Source: JAUREX01 sp044356825
GTDB taxonomy: Bacteria > Pseudomonadota > Alphaproteobacteria > Rhodobacterales > Rhodobacteraceae
Length of the DNA stretch: 11,452 nt
Reading direction: 5' to 3'
Assembly: GCA_044356825.1 (NCBI GenBank)
Contig: JBIKVM010000082.1
Span: 1-11,452 of the forward strand
Shown: positions 1 through 7,247 of the stretch, piece by piece
Layout: each line of letters begins with the position of its first letter
Numbering within the stretch: position 1 is the stretch's first letter
Position numbers and translations under genes: made by a program
Notes under the pieces: generated by a model
Seen by the model: only the letters and a program-made list of their open reading frames with translations
Databases searched by the model: none
Told to the model about the DNA's origin: nothing

Positions 1-2
1 GA

Positions 3-281
3 ATGAGTGCTCATCACCTCTTCCCGACTGCCGCGCAGATGGCGGCAGCTCGCACGCTGCTGGGCCTCACACAGTTAGAAGTGGCCGACGGGGCGGGTGT
101 GGCTCTCAGCACCGTAAAACGTATCGAGGGTGCTCGTGAGGAGGAGGGAGGCTTTGCGAATGTCCGCGTGACCTCGTTGCAGCGCCTGCTCGGCTTCTAT
201 CAGGGCCGCGGCATCGAGTTCACAAGTAGCGCGCATCGCATCGGAATAAGCCTGGCTGTGAGCCCTGGAGCGCCAGATTAG
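3..281 (+). CDS. Small XRE-type helix-turn-helix protein
   Basis: A 92-residue protein that looks like a compact Cro/C1-type DNA-binding protein. Residues about 11-45 fit the XRE fold: AAQMAAARTLLGLTQ is the first helix pair, and the following GVALSTVKRIEG resembles the recognition helix. After it, SLQRLLGFYQGRGIEF matches the amphipathic tail common in short alphaproteobacterial XRE proteins, where it usually reads 'L...LE..GV.F'. No ligand or catalytic domain is present. The ATG lies two bases from the window edge, so a longer start or a ribosome binding site outside the window cannot be excluded. It ends about 80 bases before recognisable flagellin remnants, in a place where the flagellin N-terminus would be expected, so the two pieces may have been joined by recombination. 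The target and role are unknown; phage, toxin-antitoxin or housekeeping origins are all possible. Confidence 0.72.
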   Translation: MSAHHLFPTAAQMAAARTLLGLTQLEVADGAGVALSTVKRIEGAREEEGGFANVRVTSLQRLLGFYQGRGIEFTSSAHRIGISLAVSPGAPD

Positions 282-363
282 AGATATTTTAGTGTTCTTT
301 TGCGCCAAGCACATCGTGCTCTACGCGGCCGATAGCACTTCTCTCAACGATATCAACGGCTAA

Positions 364-1788
364 GACTATCTTAGCACAACCCAGCGCTCTATCTCCGCCA
401 AGGACGACGCTGCGGGAACCTCGATCTCGACGCGCCTCTCGGCCGAGATCGTCTCGACCAATCAGGCCATCCGCAACGCGCTCGATGCCCAGGCCCTCAT
501 CGACAGCGCCGAAGGCGCGCATGGCGAGTTGACAAGCATCATCATCCGGATGCGCGAACTTGCTGTGCAGGCGGTCAACGATACAAACAACATTCAGGAT
601 CGGCAGAACCTCCAACTCGAGGTAACCGCGCTCAAGGAAGAAATCGACCGCATAGCCGCCGTCACGACCTGGGCCGGCAAGAAGCTGATGCATGGCAGTA
701 ATGATGCCGGCGGCACAACCCCGAAGACCTTCACCTTCCAGGTCGGCGCAAGCCAGAACCCGCAGGACGTCATCACCGTCGACATCAAGGCGATGACCTC
801 AGAACGCCTCGGTCTCGTCGATACACTCGCCTATCCTACCATCGACAATCTTTCGGAAACTGGTGGAACGACCAAGGCGGAAGTCGTTGCAAATAGCATC
901 ACGAACAACTCTACCAATGGAACAATCTCAGGTGCTCAAGTAGGTAATGACTATGTATTAACGCTAACGGGAGCATCAACGAAATGGGCTTCGGGAGACG
1001 ACATTTCGTTTCAAATTCCTGTCGCAAGTGGAGGTGTCCTCGCTACGACAGTCAATCTCGCTTTTGCTGCGACTACAGGCACATCTGCTAAGGACGTTGC
1101 TCATGAACTCGCCCAAGCAGTTAATTCAGCCACAATTCCTGGTTACATCGCAATAGCGAACACCTCAACTGAAACACCTGCAACGGTAACCTTGAAGAAG
1201 GTTTCATCGACTTCAATGGTCGTCGAGAACGGCAAGAGCGTTGGCTCCCCGACGGTCACCTCGAAGAACAGCACCATCACGGTGAACACCTTCGACCAGG
1301 GCGAAACCCTGAAGTTCAACGTCGAGGGCCGCGAGGTGTCCGTCACGAACGCCGCAGCGTCTGGCTACACTCAGGACGTGAAAGGCACCGCTGCTGCCAT
1401 CGCCGCCGCCATCAACGCGAAGGAAATCGCGGGCGTCACGGCGACGGTCGTCGACAATGTCGTGACGGTGACAAAGGCCAACTTCAACATCACCACGGTA
1501 GCCGGCTCGCAGACCGCGATGCGTCTGGCCGATGCCGCGCTCGAACTCGTCAACACCCAGCGCGCGACGCTCGGTGCGGTGTCGAACCGTCTCGAGAAGA
1601 CAGTCTCGAACATGACGAACATCGTCACGAACCTGCAGGCCGGCCGCGGGCGTATCGAGGACGCCGATTTTGCCGCGGAGAGCACCGAGCTCGCAAAGAC
1701 GCAAATCCTCCAGCAGGCATCGATGGCGATGCTGAGCCAGGCGAATGCCTCGAAGCAGAGCGTGATGAGCCTGCTGCAGGGCCGCTGA
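364..1788 (+). pseudogene. Flagellin, 5'-truncated or decayed (no start codon)
   Basis: Flagellin is the exported filament subunit. The frame is open from 364 to the TGA at 1786-1788 (474 residues). It carries the flagellin N-terminal hallmarks SAKDDAAG (from 394) and MRELAVQAVND (from 550), followed by the EIDRIA helix. It ends in the conserved C-terminal D1/D0 helices (LEKTVSNMTNIVTNLQAG, EDADFAAE, QASMAMLSQAN, SLLQGR at the stop). The 5' end is broken. A TAA sits at 361, and the frame upstream still resembles flagellin D0 (LYAADSTSLNDING, 319-360) but has no ATG. Compared with typical flagellins, about five residues (the LSSGL stretch) are missing just before SAKDDAAG. The first in-frame start-like codon downstream is a TTG at 529, which would remove all of D0 and part of D1, so a product from there should not assemble. 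The central region holds two related beta-rich domains. A sequencing or assembly error at the 5' end is the main alternative. Confidence 0.75.
880..1210 (+). other. AT-richer variable-domain segment inside the flagellin
   Basis: Hand count gives about 47% GC for 901-1200, against 67% for 1381-1440 in the same gene. The segment encodes the first of two related beta-rich domains (core GDDISFQIP, then ELAQAVNS and ATVTLKK). The second copy (core GETLKFNVE, then AIAAAINA and VVTVTK, about 1300-1488) has the usual high GC. This is consistent with acquisition of a surface-exposed flagellin domain by recombination. The edges are approximate. Confidence 0.55.
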
Positions 1789-1797
1789 GCGCGAGGG

Positions 1798-1820
1798 ATC
1801 GGGGGCGTTCAGCCCCCGAT
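1798..1820. terminator. Hairpin in the convergent flagellin/FAH gap
   Basis: A perfect 9-bp inverted repeat, ATCGGGGGC (1798-1806) and GCCCCCGAT (1812-1820), flanks a 5-base loop. It lies just after the flagellin stop and overlaps the last codons and stop of the minus-strand FAH gene (stop at 1809-1811). The position fits a shared bidirectional terminator. Neither side has a run of T, so it is not a canonical intrinsic terminator and may act only as an mRNA 3'-end stabiliser. Confidence 0.5.
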
Positions 1821-2948
1821 GAGGCCGCGCGCCGCGAGGTTGCGCATGAGGTGCCCGGCGCCGAAGCCCCAAGCTTCGGCGCGGTCCGTTGCCGTCACGC
1901 GATTTTCGAGGCGGCCGAGTTCGGGGCAGGAGATCGTGACGATGTCGCCCTCGTGGTGGGTGAAGCCCTTGCCCGGGGCGTCGCGATCCTCGACCGGGGC
2001 GAACATCGTGCCCAGAAACAGCATGAGCCCGTCGGGGTAGGGGTGGTGGCGGTTGACCGCCTGCGCCGCGATCTCGGCCGGGCTGCGCGATATGCGCGCC
2101 ATCGACGACCGCCCGCGCAGCGTGAAGCCGTCCTCCCCCTGAACCTCGAGCGCGAGTTCGAGCCGCCCGACCGCCTCTATGTCGAAGCCCGCATCGAAGA
2201 GCCGGATGAAGGGCCCGATGGCGGTTGCGGCGTTGTTGTCCTTGGCCTTGCCGAGCAGCAGCGCCGATCGCCCCTCGACATCGCGCAGGTTCACGTCGTT
2301 GCCAAGCGTCGCCCCGACGATGCGCCCGTCCGAGGCGATGGCAAGCACGACCTCGGGCTCGGGGTTGTTCCAGACCGAGGCCGGATGCACCCCGATCTCG
2401 GCGCCGCTGCCGACGGCGGCCATCGGCTGGCATTTGGTGAAGATCTCGGCGTCCGGGCCGATGCCGACTTCGAGATACTGGCTCCAGGCGCCCGCCTCGA
2501 TCAACGTGGCCTTGAGCGCGGCGGCCTCGGCCGAACCCGGCCGCAACCCCGCGATATCAGGGCCGATCAGCGCTGCGATACGGCCGCGGATCCCGGCCGA
2601 GCGGCCCGAATCGCCGCGCGCGGCCTCCTCGATCACCCGCTCGAGCATCGAGACGACGAATGTCACCCCCGCCGCCTTCACCGCCTGCAGATCGCATGGC
2701 GCGATGAGCCAGGGCTGCGCCGGATCGCGCCCGCGGGGGTCGGCGTTGGCGATGATCGGCTCTGTCGGGCCGAGGTCGGTGCCCGCGGTGGCGCTGGCCG
2801 CACGCGCGGGGTCGGGGGCCTCGCAGAGGTCGCGCATGGTCGGGAAGGCGTGCGAGATGTCGATGGCGCGGCCCTCGCGCAGATGCACGATCGACGGCCC
2901 CACACCCGGCAGCCATACCCTGCCGACTAAGCATCCATTTTCGTGCAT
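1809..2948 (-). CDS. FAH-superfamily protein, 2-keto-3-deoxy-pentonate dehydratase-like (XylX type)
   Basis: A 379-residue fumarylacetoacetate-hydrolase-superfamily enzyme. The family's metal ligands are visible: the ExE pair E197/E199 in WNNPEPEV and D218 in GNDVNLRD, with a lysine-rich GKAKDNN segment at 233-239. The blocks CDLQAVKAAGVTF (85-97), WSQYLEVGIGPDAEIFTK (155-172) and LFLGTMFAP (310-318) resemble, from memory, the XylX group of Caulobacter-type pentose pathways. That group dehydrates 2-keto-3-deoxy-D-xylonate to alpha-ketoglutarate semialdehyde. The exact substrate here is inferred and could be another 2-keto-3-deoxy sugar acid. The frame is open up to 3128, but the ATG at 2948 is preceded by AGGGGGG about five bases upstream, and the protein from there matches family length; the upstream 60 residues are low-complexity. 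It is divergent from the oxidoreductase at 3164. No sugar dehydrogenase or lactonase partner lies in the window. Confidence 0.85.
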   Translation of the reverse strand: MHENGCLVGRVWLPGVGPSIVHLREGRAIDISHAFPTMRDLCEAPDPARAASATAGTDLGPTEPIIANADPRGRDPAQPWLIAPCDLQAVKAAGVTFVVSMLERVIEEAARGDSGRSAGIRGRIAALIGPDIAGLRPGSAEAAALKATLIEAGAWSQYLEVGIGPDAEIFTKCQPMAAVGSGAEIGVHPASVWNNPEPEVVLAIASDGRIVGATLGNDVNLRDVEGRSALLLGKAKDNNAATAIGPFIRLFDAGFDIEAVGRLELALEVQGEDGFTLRGRSSMARISRSPAEIAAQAVNRHHPYPDGLMLFLGTMFAPVEDRDAPGKGFTHHEGDIVTISCPELGRLENRVTATDRAEAWGFGAGHLMRNLAARGLIGG

Positions 2949-3041
2949 CGCGGCCCCCCTGATCTTTGCGATCTTCCATAGCCCCAGGCCAAGGCTCCGC
3001 GCAACGCCGGGATCCAGTGCGCACCCTTTTCCGCCACTGCG

Positions 3042-3055
3042 CGCGACCGGTCGCG
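3042..3055. promoter_or_regulatory. 14-bp perfect palindrome, possible operator
   Basis: CGCGACCGGTCGCG reads the same on both strands and has a central CG. It lies about 94 bp from the FAH start and 109 bp from the oxidoreductase start. The location suits an operator controlling both genes. It does not resemble the GAGGTACG-type sites further right, so it would bind a different regulator. Short GC palindromes also arise by chance in DNA of this composition. Confidence 0.35.
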
Positions 3056-3152
3056 GTGAGGGCCTTGCGATCGGCACCAGACATCTGCCTGATGCAGCCG
3101 GCGCGCACGCCGAGTCCGCGTCGTGCAATGCCCCCTACCTCAAGACAGCCCT

Positions 3153-3159
3153 AGGTGAT
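3153..3159 (+). promoter_or_regulatory. Shine-Dalgarno that decides the oxidoreductase start
   Basis: AGGTGAT matches the anti-Shine-Dalgarno complement and ends four bases before the ATG at 3164. The GTG at 3155 and the ATG at 3158 lie inside this motif, so they are poor start choices. Confidence 0.55.
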
Positions 3160-3163
3160 GCAC

Positions 3164-4228
3164 ATGGCGACGATGGCGGGAGTTCAGCTGATCGGGCATG
3201 GCGGGCCAGAGATGCTGGTCTGGAACGACCGCATTCCGGTTCCCGAGCCGGGACCGGCCGAGGCGCTGGTGCGGGTTCTGGCGGCTGGGGTCAACAACAC
3301 AGACATCAACACCCGCGTCGGCTGGTACGCCGTGGACGTCACCGGCGCGACGGCCGAGGCCGAGGCCGAGGGCGCGCGCGACAGCGCCGGGGGCTGGGCA
3401 GGGGCGATCGGCTTTCCGCGCATCCAGGGGGGCGATCTTTGCGGCGAGGTCGTGGCACTTGGTGCCGGGGTTTCGGGGCTGCGCGTGGGCATGCGCGTGA
3501 CCTGCCCGATCAACCAGGCCACCCCGCTGCCCGGTACGCCGCTGCGCTTCGTCTCGCTCGGGTCCGAATTCGACGGGGCCTTCGCGCAGTTCTGCCGCGT
3601 TCCGGCCGATCAACTGCATGATGTGACGGACGTGCCGCTGTCGGACGCCGAGGTCGCGGCCCTGCCCTGCGGGCACGGCACGGCGCTGAACCTTCTGCGT
3701 CGCGCGGGGGTCTCGGCGGGCGAGCGGATCCTTGTCACCGGCGCATCGGGGGGGGTCGGGCTTGCGGCGGTCGAGCTTGCCCGACTGATCGGGGCCGAGG
3801 TGACGGCGGTTGCTGCGCCCGCCAAACACGACGCGGTCCGCGCGCGCGGCGCAACCGATGTGATCGCGCGCGGCACACGCCCGGCGCGCGCATCGTTCGC
3901 CGCCGTCATCGATGTTGTCGGTGGCCCGGGGTTCGGGGCGTTGATCGAGGCGCTCGTGCCGGGCGGGCGGCTTGCCGTTGCCGGGGCCATCGCCGGGCCG
4001 ATGGTCGAGGTCGATCTGCGCCGCGTCTATCTTGGCGATCTGACGATCCTTGGCTGCACCCACACCGCGCCTTCCGTCTTTGCCGAGTTGGTCGGCTGGG
4101 CCCGGGCAGGCCGAGTGCGCCCGCTCGTCTCGCGGATCCTGCCGCTTGCCGAGATCCGCACGGCGCAGGCCGAATTCCTCGCCAAGCGCCACGCGGGCAA
4201 GATCGTGCTGATTCCCCCGCCCGGCTGA
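3164..4228 (+). CDS. Zinc-independent MDR oxidoreductase (quinone oxidoreductase / alcohol dehydrogenase-like)
   Basis: A 354-residue medium-chain dehydrogenase/reductase, probably a cytosolic NAD(P)H-dependent enzyme. The N-terminal GroES-like domain has AAGVNNTDINTR at 40-51; the NNTD sequence stands where zinc alcohol dehydrogenases carry the catalytic Cys, so catalytic zinc is unlikely. A Rossmann domain follows with the dinucleotide motif GASGGVG at 193-199. Between WYAVDV and FPRIQGGD (about 54-90) it has an Ala/Glu/Gly-rich insertion absent from short quinone reductases. I recall this in a subgroup annotated only as 'alcohol dehydrogenase family protein'. The start is chosen for the AGGTGAT motif just upstream; GTG 3155, ATG 3158 and ATG 3173 are alternatives. 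It is divergent from the FAH gene and convergent with the MttB-family gene, six bases separating their stop codons. The substrate is unknown; a carbonyl or enone from the same sugar-acid metabolism is a guess. Confidence 0.82.
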   Translation: MATMAGVQLIGHGGPEMLVWNDRIPVPEPGPAEALVRVLAAGVNNTDINTRVGWYAVDVTGATAEAEAEGARDSAGGWAGAIGFPRIQGGDLCGEVVALGAGVSGLRVGMRVTCPINQATPLPGTPLRFVSLGSEFDGAFAQFCRVPADQLHDVTDVPLSDAEVAALPCGHGTALNLLRRAGVSAGERILVTGASGGVGLAAVELARLIGAEVTAVAAPAKHDAVRARGATDVIARGTRPARASFAAVIDVVGGPGFGALIEALVPGGRLAVAGAIAGPMVEVDLRRVYLGDLTILGCTHTAPSVFAELVGWARAGRVRPLVSRILPLAEIRTAQAEFLAKRHAGKIVLIPPPG

Positions 4229-4234
4229 GGCGGC

Positions 4235-5803
4235 TCAATACCAGCGGTCTTCGATCCCGGACTTGCGCCGCGCGATGAAGTCGCGCAGCGCCTCGTCGAT
4301 GCCTGAATCGAGGGGCGGTGCCTCATACTCCGCAAGGCGCTTTTTCCAGAGCCTGTTGGCGCGCGTGGCCGCATCGACGCTGCCGGCGGCCTCCCACTTC
4401 TCGAAGGGTTCGTTGTCGGCAAGCTCGCTGTCCCAGAAGGCGGTCTCGTAATGGGCCATGGTGTGGGCGCAGCCGAAGAAATGGTTGCCGGGGCCGACCT
4501 CGGCGAAGGCATCGACCGCGAGCTCGTCCTCGTCGACCTTCACGCCCGCCAGATAGGAATGCAGCGCGCCGCAGAGGTCGGCATCAAGCATGAATTTCTC
4601 GTAGGACATCGACAGGAGCCCGTCGAGAAAGCCCGCCGAATGCAGGATGTAGTTCGCCCCGCAATGGATCGCGGCCAGCATCGACATGGTGCCTTCGGTC
4701 ATCGCCTGCGCGTCGGGCAGCTTCGAGGTGGTGAAGTTGCCCGAACAGCGCAGCGGCAGATTGAGCCGCCGGCAAAGCTGCCCGATGACCATGCTGCCGA
4801 TCGCGGGTTCGGGCGTGCCGAAGGTGGGCGCGCCCGAGCGCAGGCTCATCGACGACAGGAAGTTGCCGAAGACGACCGGGGCGCCCTTGCGCTCAAGCTG
4901 CGTCAGCGCGCAGCCCGCGAGCGTCTCGGCCAGCGATTGCGCGATCGCGCCGGCCGAGGTCACGGGCCCCATCGCGCCGCCGAGGATGAAGGGCACGAGC
5001 ACCGTGCCCTGGCCTGCACGCGCATAGGCGCGCATGCCGCGCGTCATCGTCCCGTCCCACACGAGGGGGGAGTTGACGTTGAAGTTGCCCATGATGACGC
5101 AGTTGCGATCCGCGAAATCCTCGCCAAAGAGGATCCGCGCCATGGCGACCGAATCCTCGGCCCGCTCGGCCGCCGTGACGGAGCCCAGAAAGCCCCGGTC
5201 TGACAGGCGGATATGGGCATAGACCATGTCGAGGTGGCGCTTGTTGACCGGCACGTCGGTCGGTTCGCAGATCGTGCCGCCCGAATGGTGGAACCAGGGC
5301 GAGGATTGCGCGAGCCTGATGAAGTTCTCGAAATCCTCGAGCGTGCCGAAGCGCCGCCCCCGGTCGAGGTCCATGACGAAGGGTGAGCCATAGGCCGGCG
5401 CGAAGACGACGCTGCGCCCGCCGATCAGCACCGAATTGGCCGGGTTGCGCGCGTGCTGGACGAATTCGGCCGGGGCGGTGCGGATGATCTCGTGGAGCAT
5501 CCCCGGCTGAAAGCGCACCCGCACCCCGTCGACCTCGGCCCCCGCCTTGCGCCAGAGATCAAGCGCCTCGGGATCGTCGCGGAACTCGATCCCGGTCTCG
5601 GCGAGGATGCGGTCGGCCGCGCGCTCGATCCGCACGAGGTTTTCCTCCGACATCACGTCATAGGTCGGGATGCCGCGCACGATGTAGGGCACGCGCACCC
5701 CGCCGCGGGGCCCCGCACGCTCGCGCCGGCGTGCCTCGCGCCCGCCGTTGCGCTTGCGGCCGGGGGTCAGATCATCGGCGGGCAGGGTGGCGGCGTCATC
5801 CAT
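4235..5803 (-). CDS. MttB-family (trimethylamine methyltransferase family) protein, non-pyrrolysine
   Basis: A 522-residue TIM-barrel methyltransferase of the MttB superfamily. In characterised members the enzyme moves a methyl group from a quaternary or tertiary amine to a corrinoid protein. Family features seen include YIVRGIPTYDVMSEENLVRIERAADRIL-type N-terminal sequence (about 40-67), FAPAYGSPFVMDL at 134-146, GGTICEPTDVP at 175-185, GPVTSAGAIAQSLAE at 279-293, and GSMVIGQLCRRLNLP followed by GNFTTSKLPDAQA in the second half. The frame is open throughout and ends in TGA, so there is no UAG/pyrrolysine codon. It therefore belongs with homologues such as those acting on glycine betaine, proline betaine or carnitine, though its own substrate cannot be read off. 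GAGG lies six bases before the ATG. It is the last gene of a minus-strand set behind DUF4432, PfkB and SnoaL-like genes. No corrinoid protein is adjacent in the window. The first 35 residues are Arg/Gly-rich and probably disordered. Confidence 0.88.
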   Translation of the reverse strand: MDDAATLPADDLTPGRKRNGGREARRRERAGPRGGVRVPYIVRGIPTYDVMSEENLVRIERAADRILAETGIEFRDDPEALDLWRKAGAEVDGVRVRFQPGMLHEIIRTAPAEFVQHARNPANSVLIGGRSVVFAPAYGSPFVMDLDRGRRFGTLEDFENFIRLAQSSPWFHHSGGTICEPTDVPVNKRHLDMVYAHIRLSDRGFLGSVTAAERAEDSVAMARILFGEDFADRNCVIMGNFNVNSPLVWDGTMTRGMRAYARAGQGTVLVPFILGGAMGPVTSAGAIAQSLAETLAGCALTQLERKGAPVVFGNFLSSMSLRSGAPTFGTPEPAIGSMVIGQLCRRLNLPLRCSGNFTTSKLPDAQAMTEGTMSMLAAIHCGANYILHSAGFLDGLLSMSYEKFMLDADLCGALHSYLAGVKVDEDELAVDAFAEVGPGNHFFGCAHTMAHYETAFWDSELADNEPFEKWEAAGSVDAATRANRLWKKRLAEYEAPPLDSGIDEALRDFIARRKSGIEDRWY

Positions 5804-5859
5804 GGGAACCTCGGGTCGGGACGGGCGTGGGACGGAGGGGGCGGAATGCGTGCGCTGGG

Positions 5860-6216
5860 TCAGCCATCCTCGACCACCACGCGCAGGATGCGCCCGGCGG
5901 TATCGAAACCGATCGTCTCGATCCCCCGCCGCAGTACGGTGCGGCCCGTCGGCGCGTGGGTGGCGCGCAGCTGCCAGATTGCGCGCGCCGCCCGGGGGGC
6001 GGCGGCGGTGATCGCGCTGTCCTCGGATCGCTGGTCGGGGTGGGCTGCGAAATAGTCATCAAAGGCAGCAAGGATCGCATCGCGCCCGGCAATCACGCCC
6101 GCGAGCCCCGGTGAGTGATAGACGGCCCCCGCGGCAAGGAGGGGTGCAACCGCCGCGCGGTCATAGGGTTCGAGCGCCGCATGATAGCGCCGCAACAGCG
6201 CCACGGGATCGTGCAT
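5860..6216 (-). CDS. SnoaL-like / NTF2-fold small protein
   Basis: A 118-residue protein with the SnoaL-like (NTF2-fold) pattern. An N-terminal helix (DPVALLRRYHAALEPYD) is followed by LLAAGAVYHSPG, where such proteins begin the cone-shaped pocket. Next comes GRDAILAAFDDYFAAHPD, then alternating strands ending in GRILRVVVEDG. Members include small-molecule isomerases and cyclases and many proteins of unknown function; nothing visible identifies a substrate. Two starts are possible. ATG 6216 follows AGGGGGCGAGGGCAG and begins right at the conserved helix. ATG 6237 would add seven residues (MERGRGQ). I prefer 6216. It lies 56 bp upstream of the MttB-family gene and 81 bp downstream of the kinase gene on the same strand, so it is probably co-transcribed with both. 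No signal peptide is seen. Confidence 0.75.
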   Translation of the reverse strand: MHDPVALLRRYHAALEPYDRAAVAPLLAAGAVYHSPGLAGVIAGRDAILAAFDDYFAAHPDQRSEDSAITAAAPRAARAIWQLRATHAPTGRTVLRRGIETIGFDTAGRILRVVVEDG

Positions 6217-6297
6217 CTGCCCTCGCCCCCTTTCCATCCGTGTCGGATCATTGCCGAGCGGGCGACGCAGCGCAAGCGCGGCCGCGATGCGCCGGGA

Positions 6298-7245
6298 TCA
6301 TGCCCCTCGGAGGAAGGCGTCAACCGCCGCGCGTTCGGGCGGCACGCAGCCCGACGCTGTGCAGTTGAGCGCTGCCGCCGCGACGGCGCGGACAAGCGTT
6401 GCGCGCAACTCGTCCGCGCCGAGTGACCCGAGCGCGCCGGGCGCTGTCCGTCCCGCCATCGCGAGCGTTGCCAGAAGCGTCCCCATCAGCGTGTCGCCCG
6501 CCCCGACCGTGTCGACGATGGCCACATGCGGCGCGGGCACCCGGGCGTGGCCCGCGCGGGTCCAGCCCTCGGCGCCCGCAGAACCATGCGTCACCACGAC
6601 AAGCCCCGCGCCGCGCGTGATCAGCCCCTGCGCGAATTCCGCGGGGGCCACGCCGGGGGCGAGGAAGTCGAGATCCTCGCCGCTCAGCCGCACGATGTCC
6701 GCAACCGCGAGGATGCGGCCCACCCGCCCGCGCCAGTCGGCGGGGTCGCGCGTCATGACCGGGCGGGCGTTCGGGTCGATCGCGATGCGCGCGCGCCCGG
6801 CGACGGCCTCGGCGAAGCCCGCGATCGCATCCGCCCCCGGCTGATCGATGAGCGAGATCGACCCGAAGCCCACCACATCGTCCGCGGCTGGGGCGAAGGC
6901 GGCCGCGTCGGGGGCGATGCGGCGCGTTGCCGAGCCTTCGTTGAAGAAGGCATAGCGCGGCTCGCCCCCCTCGAAATCGACGAAGGCAAGCGTCGTCGGC
7001 GCATCGATCCGGGGCGCCGCCGCGAGGTCGACCCCGTGGCGGGCGAGGTCGGCCAGGAGCATCTCGCCGAACATGTCGGTCGAAAAGGCGCCGAGGAACC
7101 CGACCTGCGCCCCCGCCGCCGCAGCCGCCTTGGCGGTGTTGAAGGGCGATCCGCCGCAGCGTGGCGCATAGGCGCGCCCCCCACTCTCTGCCGCGACCGG
7201 CACGAAATCGATGAGCGCCTCGCCCATGAACCAGAGCTTCGCCAT
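6298..7245 (-). CDS. PfkB-family carbohydrate kinase (fructokinase-like)
   Basis: A 315-residue ribokinase/PfkB-family sugar kinase, ATP-dependent and cytosolic. The N-terminal motif GGSPFNTA (31-38) and the C-terminal signature DTVGAGD (245-251) are both intact, with D251 as the expected catalytic base. DPNARP at 157-162 and the ending NCTASGCVPP (294-303) are those of fructokinase-type members, so fructose or a related ketose or sugar derivative is the likeliest substrate class; the real one is not proven. The start is placed at ATG 7245 because GGAGG (7254-7258) is eight bases away. From the ATG at 7251, which would overlap the preceding stop by four bases, it is only two bases away. Either way it is translationally coupled to the DUF4432 gene. 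It is probably the second gene of the operon that also holds the SnoaL-like and MttB-family genes. Confidence 0.87.
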   Translation of the reverse strand: MAKLWFMGEALIDFVPVAAESGGRAYAPRCGGSPFNTAKAAAAAGAQVGFLGAFSTDMFGEMLLADLARHGVDLAAAPRIDAPTTLAFVDFEGGEPRYAFFNEGSATRRIAPDAAAFAPAADDVVGFGSISLIDQPGADAIAGFAEAVAGRARIAIDPNARPVMTRDPADWRGRVGRILAVADIVRLSGEDLDFLAPGVAPAEFAQGLITRGAGLVVVTHGSAGAEGWTRAGHARVPAPHVAIVDTVGAGDTLMGTLLATLAMAGRTAPGALGSLGADELRATLVRAVAAAALNCTASGCVPPERAAVDAFLRGA

Positions 7246-7247
7246 GC

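Larger units (their letters stand above)
2949..3163. promoter_or_regulatory. Divergent promoter region between FAH and oxidoreductase genes
   Basis: A 215-bp gap between two outward-facing genes, so it must hold both promoters unless one gene is read from elsewhere. I see no convincing -35/-10 pair on either strand. The only distinct structure is the 14-bp palindrome at 3042-3055, close to the middle. Confidence 0.55.

Noticed and set aside
529..1788. TTG at 529 as a genuine flagellin start
   Set aside because: The flagellin reading frame and homology continue upstream of it to 364 and, degraded, beyond the TAA at 361. Starting at 529 would remove essential D0/D1 residues.
1213..2433. A 406-residue minus-strand frame spanning flagellin and FAH genes
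   Set aside because: It crosses two recognised genes and reads as biased Arg-rich sequence without motifs; a frame shadow.
4217..4233. CCGCC/GGCGG stem at the convergent oxidoreductase/MttB ends as a terminator
   Set aside because: It has only five base pairs, a 7-base loop and no T-run; this is background in GC-rich DNA.
4235..5803. Pyrrolysine-containing trimethylamine methyltransferase
   Set aside because: There is no in-frame UAG anywhere in the gene, which ends in TGA. It belongs to the non-pyrrolysine branch, and trimethylamine itself is not implied.
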